A stretch of 64,000 nucleotides of DNA from Hofstenia miamia. Lineage: Eukaryota; Xenacoelomorpha; Acoela. The DNA is taken from positions 773,103-837,102 of the forward strand of contig SCFE01000034.1 in assembly GCA_004352715.1 (NCBI GenBank). The letters are read 5' to 3'. The notes beneath the pieces were generated by a model, which was given only the letters and a program-made list of their open reading frames with translations, did not search any database and was not told where the DNA came from. Positions within the stretch are counted from its first letter, which is position 1. Every line of letters begins with the position of its first letter. Positions 11,201-26,200 of the stretch are shown piece after piece. A program made the translations under genes and the position numbers.

Positions 11201-14200
11201 ATTAATAAATTTTCTGTAAAAATCTATACATTGCAATTTAATATTCAGCACTATGAAGCTGATATCGTATTTGAAAATGCACGTATTTTCTTAGTTTAAA
11301 TAATGCAGCTAACTCTATATGCTTTCAAAATTTGACTGTATTGCAAAGTGATAAAGAGAGAGAACACAACCTAGTTGAGATGGTTAATGTCTAAGAGGAT
11401 CACATCACACAGAATTTTATTTTGAACGTATATATTCAAAAGAAAGTTTAACTACAAACTAAAAAACAGTACAAAACAACTACAAATTATGCTGAAAAGA
11501 CAATCAGAGCTTATTTGTTTGGAGGTTATCGTTATATAATCTGGAGCATACGGGAATACATTTTTTACGTCTTTTTTCAGTACACCACACACTATATCTT
11601 ATATTATATGTCCACTGAATAGGAGTTTCTGGGGCAGTGGTGTACCAGCAATATTGAAATAGGGGATACACCAGAAAGGGGGGGCAAGATATTTGAGGTG
11701 GGGCACAGTTGAAATTTCATATATATATATATATATATATATAATTTNNNNNNNNNNNNNNNNNNNNNNNNNNNNNNNNNNNNNNNNNNNNNNNNNNNNN
11801 NNNNNNNNNNNNNNNNNNNNNNNATATATATATATATATATATATAATTTTTCAATTTAAGAGAAACCAAATACTAAATAAAGACTAATAAACATCGGTA
11901 TTATGATATTTCTACAGTAAATGGTGAGTATGTGAACCATTCCGCTCTAAAATAACTTCACAATGAAAGGTAAATTTCATTAATATTTATTGATTGGATC
12001 TCTGCTTTGCGAATGATGCATGAGAATTTTAATATTGACACAGTTCAAAAAACAAATGAATCCCCAGATTAACTGCACATCATACCACAACTTCGACAAG
12101 TACTTATAAAAATAGGCCTTGTGGTTAATACGTGCTCGTATCCTAAGCCCGTTATGGCCGTAGCTAAAGGTTATATTTAACTAAAACAGCTAAATGTCAC
12201 AAGAAAAGCTGCTTGCGTGCATATTTCACAGCGATAAGCGACTACCAATGAAATTTACAGTCAAAAGGAAATTAAGAACTTTTGTTGACATCACTGGGAA
12301 GTTTGGCTTTACAATTATAAAGTCAAAATTAGTCCCGTTTCCAGTTGAAGGTTTTTCAAAACCCGTAGCCAAATTCATTGGCAAATCATGTATCAAATCG
12401 CATAGTCATTATTGACAACACATCACGTGGTAAAATACTTTCCCATGGTCTACTTCAAGAACGTGGCCAATTATCTCATAGTTAGGGACCTAGTGTTTTT
12501 TCTAGGATTTTCGTTGATCTTTTATAAGTTTTTCAAATTGTTCATAAGGTAGCAAGAACTTGTACTTCTTAGTACCAGCTCTATGGACAAAGGGAACAAC
12601 TAATAGGTTTTTTCTAAAAAGTGCGGAGAGAAAAGGTGGACAAGTCTTCCCATGGCCACGTCATTGGTCTACTCATTAATCTTTTACTAGAAATGAGGTC
12701 CTAGTTATCACATGAGGATACTAGCCTGCTTGTAAGACCTTTCAAAATAGGTAGATTAATTCAAACGATATGGAACGTCTTCACAACTTACGAGACTTAC
12801 GTTAAACAATAATGTACATAAGTAACATATTTTTATCAACACAGCATCAAAAGAGGTCAATGAACTATAACTCCCTGATATTGAGGGCTAGTGAAATATT
12901 TTTGTAATTTCTGCTGGAAATTTACATGAAGTTTAGTGTTTCATGAAATACATATTGAGAAGTAGATATATAGAATAGATAGAAAATGTTTGTCACTCAA
13001 TAGGTCTAATGAATTTCAAACAAATGCATTTAAAAATTAGTATCTTCAAGCAACGACAAGCAATCATGCTCCATTTAGAGCATTTATACCCGGTCCGTGC
13101 CCTTACTAGAGAAGCCCATACGCCTTTGTTCGTGCCGATACGTGCATTACCCAAGATTATAAGGATGAAAAACTTGTCAATCATTAAATTCCTTCAAAGA
13201 CCTCGGATATATTAAATGAATAGAATTTATTCAGAGTCAATTGGTATGAAAACCAAAATTCATTCGAATAAATTTTTGTGAGGGGGGGACGGGATGGCTA
13301 TTATATGTCGAGGGGGCATGCCCTGGTCTCCCCGTCTGTACACCACTGTTCTGGGGCATTAAATTATGAAGTGGATGATTGTCACATGTAAATCGTTTTA
13401 TGAATAGCTTCAGTGCAGCTATGAATTCAAAATGCTTCATATTTTTAATATTCTGCTTTACAAATAAAGAATAAACTATCAACAATCAGAAAAATGTTAA
13501 TCTTATGGGTTTACCCTTCGCTAGAACCCTTTAATATTAATTACATTAATTTCTATTTGTGGTCATTTACCTTAGTCAATTATTGCTACTAAGCAAAATA
13601 TGATTTTCAAGAAAAAGACAGTAATATGCTACCATGGATTGCGGTCCTTTGCACATTACATTATTGCTATGCATATGTTCTCCCTGGGGAATAGAAATTT
13701 CAATAAAAAATGTAAATTCAATAATGAAATGTAACGTAATTATGTAATATGCAAAATAATAATATATTAAGCAGTTTATAAACTACTGCTAGAGTGACTA
13801 AACTATTAAATGAGAAATTTACATCTGATAAAATCCAATTGTTTTTGAGGAAGATGTTATTTAGAGTAGGCAAACAGCAATGAATAATTTGGCTTTGATA
13901 ATTTATTACTCTGTTGAATGATATATATTTTTATTGGCCATATTTCGAAACTAATATATGTACATGTATAGTATTATGTATTTATTTGGAAATACATTGT
14001 ATTGAAATAAAAAAAATTGATGAATTATTGAATTTTGAAAATCTCTGATCGACAAGACCGCAATGTTTGAGGTCCTCTACGGACTGAACAGGAACGGACC
14101 GCAGGTCAGGACTGGACAACATTCAGTTCTAAAATAACGGAGTACTGAAAACTTTGGATAAATGAAATCTTTTCACAGTCTAATGTTTTCAAAAATATAT

Positions 14201-17200
14201 AGCAAAGAATTTGCAAAAAATCAAAAGAAAATGATTTACATAATTTTGGAAGAATGTATACTTGTGATGTACAATTTATAATTCGGAATTATTAACATAT
14301 TTTAGCGTTATTTTTAGCTGAAGTATTGACATTGTTATTGTTAGGTATTAATTCTAAAATGAAAAAAATGTGTTAAAAAATATAGTGACAATAAGCCCAA
14401 GTAATATTAGCAAATTAACATAGTATTATTTCTATATCTGATTGAGCCTCCTGATATAATGGTAATTTTATTCAAATTAAGCAAAATAAAATGGATAAGG
14501 TGGATTTTATTTCATCCTCTGACAAATATAAAATATTGCTCAAATATATTATTAAGAAAATAGCGATCAATGCAAGAAAATTAGAAGTAATGTTTTGTAA
14601 AGTGATTTCAGCACACTTAATATAAAAAAATCACTAGTTGTTGGAGATTTAGAATTAAAAACGAAAACTATAATCTAAAGGACTAATGTGAAAAATGTAT
14701 TTTTTGTGATAACGTTAAAACTGAATATAAAATCAATTTGAAATGTTTCAATGACACTGAGCTTTCATCTATAGACAACCTTAAATAAAGAACTGAACGA
14801 ATAAAAATATTTGATCAGAACATCGCCATTTACCTTTTCAATGTCTTAGATAAAACAAATGCATGCAGTTCAGAAATTATCAGTTCTGCATTGTTCAATA
14901 TCCTTATAAAACTCTGATGCAAATAAAATGAATTTAACAGTCTTTAGTGACTAAGGACGTAAGTTGAACATTGTCTTAAGAACTTTATTGAATACACTCA
15001 AACTTGCACAGAACGGTTAAAAAGTGTATTTTTTTTAAAAAAAAACTCCTTAAACGTTTAAAAGATGCTTTTGATTTTACACACCACCACTTCAAGGTAC
15101 TAAAATTTAACTGAAAACATATCCTAGCAACGATTCTGTTATGATAATTCGGTATATACAGGTAAACAAAGTGCAAATTTGGCAAAGTTTTCAGTAGAAA
15201 GTGAGTTATAAATGTAGAATTGATGAATTTCAATAATAAATTTCCAAAGTTTTCCTAAGATTCTATATGAATTTGAATAAACATTTAAAAAAACGTCAAA
15301 AAGCATATACCTAAAATACTGTTTGAAACAGTTTAAAACACTCTATGTTTTAATTATGCGATCTCTGCAAGTGGGTAGCTGGAGTAGTTCAAAAGTTTTA
15401 AATAAATTTGAATGTAATTTTAATTTGGTAAACCCCTTTAAACCACTTAGTTAAGCGACCTCAATAAATTCCGCAAAAANAAAAAAACGTCAAAAAGCAT
15501 ATACCTAAAACACTGTTTGAAACAGTTCAAAACACTCTATGTTTTAATTATGCCATCTCTGCAAATGGGTGTCAAATTTATAGTTGGACTAGTTCAAAAG
15601 TTTTAAATAAATTTGAATGTAATCTTAATTTGGTAAACCCCTTTAAACCACTTAGTTAAGCGACCTCAATAAATTCCGCAAAAAACATAGTATAGTTAGT
15701 TATTTCAAATGTAACTAAATTTATTTTCCTTAATTATACTAATTTATTACGATACATTTTAATTATAGTGTGTAAATTGTGTAACTCTGTTGTTTTTATT
15801 AGTATATCAAGTAAATATAACAGTCATTTCTTTATTATATATTCCCTGTAAAGCAAAAGATGATCTCCCAATAAATGATAATTAATAACTTTTATTACAT
15901 ATTTAAAAAAAAGAACTAATATAATGTAAATAATAACTAGTTTTAGGTATTAAATATTCAAAGAAGTACCTATGACTCCATCTGATTGACTGATGTTTTT
16001 GCTCAGGGTCACAAGTTCATCGAAAGTGGAAATTTGGCAAATGTCTACTTCTGGAACGTACATGAAATATGCGGTGAGTGGCGAATAGTAGAAGTTATCT
16101 TCAGACTTCTCAACATATTTGCGGATGTAGGAATCAGGCTTGAAGTAATACTCTGCTGCGTTTATGTGACTGTCAACATGGATGGTACCGTAAATACACA
16201 AACCAAATGCAAAGAAGGTGCTAACAATAAGTGCACCACGCAGAGCTTCACTTCTGCACAATAGAGCCACACATTTTTCATAGAAGCTAAAATCAAATTC
16301 TATAAACAAATTCCAATTAGTGTCAGTCATTGTAGCTGCCTGGTGGGGACAATATTTAGTAAACTAATTTACTTTTATCATAAATATAAGTGTTATTTTA
16401 AATAGTGTCATGTCAGGATTTTTAAATCAGTTCTATCTATGGACATCAGGATTAACAGATTTGAATCAGGTCAGGATTGATACTGAGGCAGATCAGGTCT
16501 GGTCTCTAATTTTAAATTATCTTGGAATTGAAATGAACTACTTTAGTCACATCATTGGTTTCATACAAAATGAGCACAATACAACAAAAACCATTCTCAT
16601 TTCAATTTCTACAAAGGGCATTGTACAAAAATTAATGAATTAATGGTTCACTTAACATTAAGATATGTAAGTAGTCCGATTATGTCAATGAAACAACAGA
16701 TGTATGGTAATCTTGGCATTCATTCTATTTCCAAATCCACATTAAGAGGTTATTGATGTCAAGTCACAAATCAAATGTAAATCAGCAGCCATTTGTAGGT
16801 TTATTAAATTACTTGGAAAATTAATTGAATGTCATGCTGTCTAACACTCAAAATTGCAAAGAAAGGATTGCAAATTAGTTTTGCTTAAATCACTGAAAGT
16901 ATTGAAAACCTGAATTTAAATGATTTTTACAAAACAAGGATTGGTAAATCTCTCTAATAACCATTTGAAAAATTATTTCAATTAGCTCAACTCTAATCTT
17001 CTCAGCGTGACGTTAAAGCTTTGTTCACATTTCCGAACAATTTTGTCACATCCTACATTTATTATAAAATTTGGGTAGATGCGCTCCCAGGTAATGGAAA
17101 AGATTAGTTCCACAAATTATCCTCGAGCCCAAAGTACGTGAAAATATAAATTTTTCAATGAAAAATCCGGCTTTTAATGACGTTAAAGCTTTGTTCACAT

Positions 17201-20200
17201 TTCCGAACAATTTGATCACATCCTACATTTATTATAAAATTTGGGTAGATGCGCTCCCAGCTAATGGAAAAGATTAGTTCCACAAATGCTCCCAGCTAAT
17301 GGAAAAGATTAGTTCCACAAATTATCAATGAAAAATCCGGCTTTTAATACATTTTCAAAATTTCCAAATATCGAGATAAAAATGAAGTCTTAAATCACAA
17401 GGGAGCAGGAACTAGGGCTCGATTGTTTGATTTTCTGTTAATATGTCCCAAATCCTGTTCAAGTGGACCTTATCAGCATAAATTTAAAAATTCAAAAATT
17501 CAAAAATTTTTATTCGAAAAAACTCGATACTGATTTACACTCAACTGCGACATTTTTAACACAACATAATGTAAAAACCGAGTCACATTTTCATATAGTT
17601 GATATGTGCTGATCCATTTAAATTTTCATGAATCATAATGCAATTTTCTAGACTTATGATTGATACTAAAATAAACCAGAATTTTCAGAGTTGATTCAGC
17701 TTCGATTTGTCAGAAAGGACAAACCTTCATTATTGTTAAATTATAGAAAGCAATTCAAATTTAAGCGCAGCTTTATTACAAATGGCATCAAGCTAAAATT
17801 ACTTAAATAATCACCAATAATCTTTGCTTGAGTAATGCTCTTACCAATCGTAAGAAGGTCAGTAGAAATATTACTGAAGCTTTACTTCTAAATGATCGTA
17901 TTTTTTACATAGCGTTTTCATTGAGAATTTCAAATGAAAAAGTCTTCATCAACAAGGATTTTCCAAGAATCCTAATCTATAAAAAACTATGTCTCATTTT
18001 ATAGTGAATCACAACATAAATTATTTCTAAATGATATCCTTAAATTATAATTTATCACAGCTCTTAAATTTATTATTTACCAGCCACCTGCCTAATATAC
18101 TATTCCAGTTAATTTTAACTCGAAATCTTGCGAGAATAACCTTTTAAAATGCACTCTGTTGCTTTAATTTAATGCTTGATAGGCACAAAATATAAATCAA
18201 ATTGGTCAGATTCTCATTAAAATGTAACAATTAATATGTGTTTTCAATCTGAACTAAAAACTAGTTGCTTCGGGTCAACAAGAACAATTTACCGAAATTT
18301 AGGGATGTGCATTGAAATATTTGTGAAGTGTAACATATAATATAATAAAAACTATAACTATAAGCGAAATGAATATTTCGATCTTGCATTACAAATAAGG
18401 GTGTTAGCGATTAACATAAAAGTTGTATTTTCCACATATATGCTACGTGTCAATAGCATAGGCCTAAATATACCAGAAAATATCACAGGAGTTGAAGCTG
18501 AACATTTTTAATATTTCGTTTAATTTTTACAAATTCATTCTTTGAAAATGACTACGTCGAATATTACCATGGAACAGTAATAAATTTCGAGTACAAATTA
18601 TAGCTATTATATGTATTACTATAGCGTATTTACGGCAACTTTCACAAGTATCCAACCTCTACTTTCCTGGGTTCCTAGTTCTTAGCAAAATTATACATTT
18701 CAAAAATATGGATCCGGTAATTTTGGTTGAAATTCTGACACTGAATAATCGATAAAGGTAGGCAAAAATCCGGTTAAATTCATCGAGTTTAATACAGAGT
18801 CAACTGATAACTTATCAATGTATTTACCTGAAAAGCCATTCCCTTTTTTCAGTGTCACCTTTTTTGTATTTGATACAACAGAAAAGAGCGTCTCTATTCT
18901 GCTTCGCTCTTAGATTATCAACGAACATCGCTTGCATGAATAACGTACAGGTGATGATGAAGAGAACAATAACGGCAACAGTGGTGGAAATACACAGTGA
19001 ACGCATAGCAAACACGAATGCAAAGCAACCGGTACCCAGCGCCAGCACGTCAGTGATTGTTGTGATCATTATAGCAAATCCCGCTCTTCGCAAAGTCATC
19101 CGCAAAATCTAAATTGTGATATAATTACTTCACAAGCATGAGAGTCAGCGGCGAGGCTGAAAAAGAGCTTGGCAATCTGATTCCAATCCAAACGCAAAGG
19201 CTAGCACCCCCTTCCCCCTAAACTCAATATATGTAGCCCCCATATTTAAAAAAATTATATAAAATGCAAAACAAATGGATTTTTACAAATATATCAGTAC
19301 TAAAAATTCTATTTATTCATGTTAACGGCTATATATATATATATATATACAGGGTGTTTCAAAAGTCTTGAGAACATTACAAATGCGAATATCTCATGAA
19401 CTATTCCAGGTAGAAAAATGAAACTGGTGGCATTTTAAACCTTGTGTAAACAAGTTTTTGGTCATTTTAAAGCAATTTCCAAGAATGATGTCTATTCTTT
19501 GAAGAGCCAACTATCACTTGGTGAATCCTATCTCAACATGCTTGAAGACTGGTTAATGGCTCAGTTGGAAAAAGAAGAATGTGATGACTTCATTTTTCAA
19601 AAAGATAGTGCACCACCACACTGGAGTCTTAAAGTAAGGCCGTTTCTTAACACAAGGCTGCTTGGTAGATGGATTGGAAGATCTGGGCGAGGTGATGACG
19701 TTCTCATGCCCTAGCCTCTTAGATCTTAGGTCTTACGAGGTATGACTTTTTTCTTTGGGGTTTTGTCAAGCAACAAGTTTATGTGCCGCCCTTTCCAAGA
19801 GATATTGACGAACTAAAGGCTCAAATAACGGTAGTTGTGGTAACCATTGAGGTCGAGATGCTGGAACGCGTTTGGCAGGAAATGGACTATCGACTAGATG
19901 TCTGCCGTGTGACAAATGGTGCTCATATTGAGCAACTTTGAAGATTCTCTACAAAACTTGAAACTTTGACCTTTCCAAAGGTACCAATTTTATTTTTCAA
20001 CTCCTAATAATTCTTGTGTTATTAAAAATCGTTATGTTCCCAAGACTTTTGAAACACCCTGTAAATATATATATATATATATATATATATAAGTTATTTA
20101 ACATTCATTATTGTTTATACGTGAGAGGTTCTTAAAAGGCATTTAACCCTCTAAATTGCTCGTAGAAATGATACGACTCTACTGTTAAATCCATAGTACG

Positions 20201-23200
20201 ACCAGCATTTAAAACCACTATCTCATCTGCTTCATCAATAGTAAAAAATATTCGGTATATGCAAAAAGTTTTGGGCCACTTCAGATGCAAAATTCAATTG
20301 CTAAATAACTAAAAAATAGGCGCGAATGAGCTGCGAATCAAACTGATAGATTTCTACAAAACTTTCAATTATTCAATGAATAACAAACTAGCATTTTTTA
20401 GGTGAAACAAAATTTATCTCTTTCTAAGAAAACATTTACTTTTTGAATAATAATAATATTTGTATATTCGAAATATAACCTATAGCTAGAAATTGCTCGT
20501 AAGTCAAACCAATTCTTATGCATCGAATACCAGCAAAATTGCTAAATTCCTGTCTAAAGAAGTTTATTTGGCTTTTTGTTATAAAAAATTATGATAATTC
20601 AAAATGCAAATGCGTTGATCATATCATCAGCGTTTTAGGATTATAAGAAGTGGTTCGATTAAGTATGTAGTGTTCTATGCATGACCTCTCGAATTTTACA
20701 GATAACAACATCTATGCTGCATCTATATTCAATTCTTATATGTCAAAATCAAATTGGTATATCAAAATTTAATGAAGAAAAGATATGCGGTTATTCTCAA
20801 AATGGTGTTGATAAATAAGAATTAAATAATAGATTTAAAACTTTATGAATGAATTGAAATCTAGCAACATCAAGCCAAATACAAGTGTGTTTGAATTGAT
20901 TAATCATTTTCCCATAAATTTGATATTTTTTTTAAATAGTTCACTCATTGTTGCAATTCTACAATTTGAAAGGCGAAAATGTAGAGTAAAACTAGAATTA
21001 CAAAATGAATCTTTGCACCCTTTCCCACAATTTCTATTGTTTTGTAATATCGCAATCATTGTAATCAATATATTTTGAAAAATCAGAGATAGAACTACTT
21101 AACCGGATTTTAACCTGATCAACTGGCTCATGCAGATTAACCGGCTTTAACCGGGCCGGACCGGTTTTATCATGACCAGATTAACCGGAGCNNNNNNNNN
21201 NNNNNNNNNNNNNNNNNNNNNNNNNNNNNNNNNNNNNNNNNNNNNNNNNNNNNNNNNNNNNNNNNNNNNNNNNNNNNNNNNNNNNNNNNNNNNNNNNNNN
21301 NNNNNNNNNNNNNNNNNNNNNNNNNNNNNNNNNNNNNNNNNNNNNNNNNNNNNNNNNNNNNNNNNNNNNNNNNNNNNNNNNNNNNNNNNNNNNNNNNNNN
21401 NNNNNNNNNNNNNNNNNNNNNNNNNNNNNNNNNNNNNNNNNNNNNNNNNNNNNNNNNNNNNATATATATATAGGATAGCATTAAAAGCAAAAGTGAAATA
21501 AATCAAAAACATGAAATAATTCAAAGCTATTTACGGAAAATTAACCCATTACGTTTAGCGAACATTTTAAAAAATTACGTTATTATGAGACAAAAATCAA
21601 CCCCTATAAGCCCAATGTTCGCTTTACAAACATTTAAAAAACACAGACAAAGAAAGAATAAATTGATTTTATTTAGAAAGAAGTCATTCCCAATATTTAG
21701 CGAAATGAAAAGTGTGCAAAAACTTGTTTGCTAAAAAATATTTTCTGGGCCTTAATGGGTAAATTTAATAACCGACTTAACTACTCAGCGATTAAAATAT
21801 TTTCTAACTAAAGAATAAGAAACCCTAAAAAAAAATTGGACGTGTTTGTATTTACACACAACTGCAATTTATCAAAAAAATTATAGAAACTATGAACAAA
21901 ATACCACTCTAAATAAACAATGGAAATCCACAAAAAAACATGCTAGCATCTAATCGTGAAGATACTTTTCCATAACTTGGGATTGGCTACTTACCTTCAA
22001 ATGTACAAGCAATTTCAGAATGGCGGCAAATAATAATAATAAAATACAGATAAAATTCAAATGCTACGATTGGCAACAGATTCCATTTTATCCAAATTGA
22101 TTTGTTTAGGATTCTCAAATGATATATATAGTCTACTGTCATACATCGTTAATTCTAAAATGAGAAAGTACATTTTAACTTTCTTAATAAATTCAACACA
22201 TTAAAGTAACTTTTGTTCAATAACTTTCACATAAATTATTAAAAATTTCTACAAAATAACATTAAAATCGTCATCAAATGAAGAAATTGTATATTAATGA
22301 TCATTATATTTAATTTAAATTTCAAAGAACTTTCCAAAAAAACAGTTGCAACAACTGAAATTTGAAATACACACCTGCATGCCAAGAATCTTGGTCATGA
22401 GAATAAAAAACTGCAAATGAAATATTTGTCGATGATCACAATTTCTTACTAAGAATTATCATCAAGTATTATTTTGTTAGTTGCCACAAAACAATGAAAT
22501 ATTTTAACCTAAATCTGATTAGGAATGCAGAAGACATTTTTGTTTAAGCTAATTGATAATCCCGTCAAGTTATCAGAAATTTGGTGCTGCCAAATAGCAA
22601 ATCACAATGTTTTTGAAGCTACCTTTTTTTCTGAAGGCTGCTCAAAGCATGTGCAAATGAAAGCACTGTATTTATTCAATAACAAAAGATTAATTTCATT
22701 AAGGAAAGTGCATAAAACTTTAATATAAATACCTGTTCAATAGATGCTTTCTTTTTTGATTTAACATCTTTTCTGATGACATCATCATATTCACTGCACA
22801 TCACAAACATGTCATCTACTCCGATTCCACAAAGGAGAACAATAAACATGTTATTCATGTGTCCCGCTGAAAGTCCAAACAAGGCAGGCAATCCTACACC
22901 AGCTAGGAATGCAATACCTATGTTAAGAATTCCAACAACTGAAAGAATGATTCTATTGTGAATGAGACTAAGATCTCCGAGTGTTAAAGCTAAGAACACA
23001 AATGAAACACCGTAACCAATTAATAAGTACGGTAAGTCTTCATCGATTGTCCGAATAAACTCATCCTGGATTCCTAAAGGTATACATGTGAAAAGAAAAT
23101 TGTATTATAGCATACTTAGTAAACCATCATCAGTACATGTCAGTAAATCAACTACAACATTTCTCAAGAAATAATTATACGAATTGGCGTATTAACCAAA

Positions 23201-26200
23201 AGCCGGGATTATGCGGAACCATCCAATCCTATTGGATTTACTGGTCTCACTCCCTTGGGACTGGGACTAAAATACACAGGATCCCTTAATGAAGAAAATG
23301 AGACTCGTATTTTAGAATCTTACTTATATACTTTTACCATTTTGACAATATAAGAGCAGACTTGTCAACGAGCCGAGCCGAGCTTGAGCAGAGTATTGCA
23401 TATACAACGAGCCCAAAGCAAGCCGTTTTTAAGCAAACCAAATTTATACTGCTGCTTGTTAATTTGATTATGCAGATTTTTCTTATTTTTTCATTCAATA
23501 TTCCTTACTTATAATCATATTTTAGAAATGTTTATTAAATAATAGGAAGAACAATAGAAAAAATTCTGANNNNNNNNNNNNNNNNNNNNNNNNNNNNNNN
23601 NNNNNNNNNNNNNNNNNNNNNNNNNNNNNNNNNNNNNNNNNNNNNNNNNNNNNNNNNNNNNNNNNNNNNNNNNNNNNNNNNNNNNNNNNNNNNNNNNNNN
23701 NNNNNNNNNNNNNNNNNNNNNAAATTTAAACGAGCCGAGCAGAGCTTAGAAATTACCGCTAGTTGACAAGTCTGCATGAGAGCATTTGACCTGAATACTT
23801 CATGCGACTGGCATGAAATGGGACTGAGACCAAATCCAATGATAGTAAATAGGACTGTGACAATAAAATTCTGGACACATACAATCCTATGCAGACTTGT
23901 CAACGAGCCGAAAATTCTAAGCTTGGCTCGGGACGCTTAAATAAAATCTTTCAATGACGCTCGGTTAGCTCGTTATTTTTTTCCAAAATATTGCTCTCTC
24001 AGTATTGTTTACATAGCTCTTCTTATTTAATAATTATTTCTCTAATAAGATTATAAGAAAAGCATATTGAAAAAATATTAAAAATATGCATAGTCAAATT
24101 AACAAGCAGTCCTATAAATTTGCTTTGCTTAAAAAAGGCTAGTTTTTGGCTCGTTGTATATCCGATACACTGCTCAAGCTCGGTTTGGCTCGGCTCGTTA
24201 GAAGCTCGGCTCGTTGACAAGTCTGATTCTATCATAAGCATCGTGAGGGGTGTAGTGGGTTAAAGTTCAAATTGAAATTCCCTCAAATCTGTTTTGCTAC
24301 TAGACATCATAAACATTACAAAAACAAAAATGATTATGATACAAAACATTTGCCACAGAGGCAAATTCACTCATGAATTAATGACATATTAATCAAGTAA
24401 AGATGAATAGACTTTGTTTAGGAAAACTGGTTTTCTAATCTAGAATATGCTATCAGAGATTACATGTAATTACGCCAACTAGTCGCTGGTATTGTATATA
24501 TAGTGGCCTCTCCCACAAAATACTGTAATTGAATGTGAAATCTTTGTTACGGTTTCAGGGAAATGTTTGTGTTGGTGCATTAACGCAAACAATGCATAAA
24601 AACGGCGCATGAACAATGCGAAGATTTATTTCAAAGGAATTTAATAATGAAAATAGCAGTGTTGGAAAAAAGTGTATAAATGTTAATTAAATTGTTTTCT
24701 AAGAAACAAAGAAATTGATTTACACTAAAGCAATGATGCAGACATTTACTGAGTGAACGATGCTCTCAGAACTTGCATAAAGTACACATTCAATTAAAAG
24801 AGCTGCAGCAGTGAACACACACTTTTTCCTTGGTTGGCATCAAACAGTCCCTGCTAACTAAGAGCCAATGGGATTGGTATAGAAAACGGTTTTATTTGCA
24901 TTAACATTGGTACTTAACAAGAACATAACACCATGCAAAATTGGAAGCAATATTCACGATCAATTAAAAAGATTTCGTTTTAGCAAAATCACAAATTTTA
25001 TTGGCAAAAAAGGAAACCACAGAAATTTGGTGATAACCTTAAACAGCCTGGCGTCCTTTTAAGAGAACAAACCGTTTTTTCACATTTTCAAAGAATTTTA
25101 TCCAAGTTTGTTTGGAAATTTAGAAATCGTGAGCCGTTGACATATCCATTGGTGGACCTGCTTGAATGTATTTTTGAAAATTTCTGCCAAAGCGCATTGC
25201 TGTGACTGAAGCAGTTAAAAAGTTCATAAAGGGGAAATTCGACTGATGCCTAACTTGCATGTAATTATAATGTTTCGGGCACATGGAAGGAATAACGAAC
25301 TTTAAATATTTCTTTATATTTGCCTAGAGGTTGCGAAAATAAAAGACTCTCTTCTATCACATTGCGCTTTCAGATTTTGGATATTTAATTAGTTTTTGAG
25401 AGACACACATTTAAGATTTTTTAGTAAAGAAAAAATCTCAAAAAATTCCTGGGTAGTTTAAGAAAAATTAGAATATTTCAGGATTATAAAATTTAAGATA
25501 AAGCAGTGTAACTCACCAGTTATCTGCTTTTTCACTACTATACGATCTTTCAATTGATGTCAACAAAATATTGCAGTTGTACCTGTTTGAATTATTCACT
25601 TCCAAAATCCGTTTAAGACAACATATTGAGATGTATCTCAACCTCTTGAAATTCAAACTTTTGATATTAACTAGCTTCGTTTCAGTTTTCTTAATGACCG
25701 ATTTTTCGCACTAACTTATATTTTCCTGAATGGGAGAGTTTTTATTCATACTGCTGCAGAAGCGTCTAGCATATTTTTGCAATGATATTTTTAATATATA
25801 CAATTCATTTTCCTAATAGAAATAAGTAAAACTAATGGTATTTTTGTCTGCAATTTTATTAAAGCAAGCGGAATTATAAATATGAACATTAAAAATTTGT
25901 CCAATCAAAATGTATGAAAAAAATAGTCTTCCAGAGATAGAAAAGAAAAAAAACAAAATCAAGATTTCAACGGATGTCTGAAAATAACTGAAGATTTATT
26001 TTTTTGAGAGTACGTTGTTGAATATATGTCTGCTTTATTTCAGGGCAGCACAAGTTAAATTTTGTACAATGGCTGTTCTGTTATTTCTATATATCACGTT
26101 CTTTTACTGACATTTGGTTTCGCTGGACTACTCATTTTTCCATAGATTTTTTTCATAAAATCTTCATATTGCTAATTTTGCATAGCTCTTTTAAAATTAT

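Noticed and set aside
21147-21524. Long ORFs across N runs, including those at 40036-40419 and 45658-45973
   Set aside because: They are open only because N codons are not read as stops and because TA repeats give alternating Ile-Tyr.
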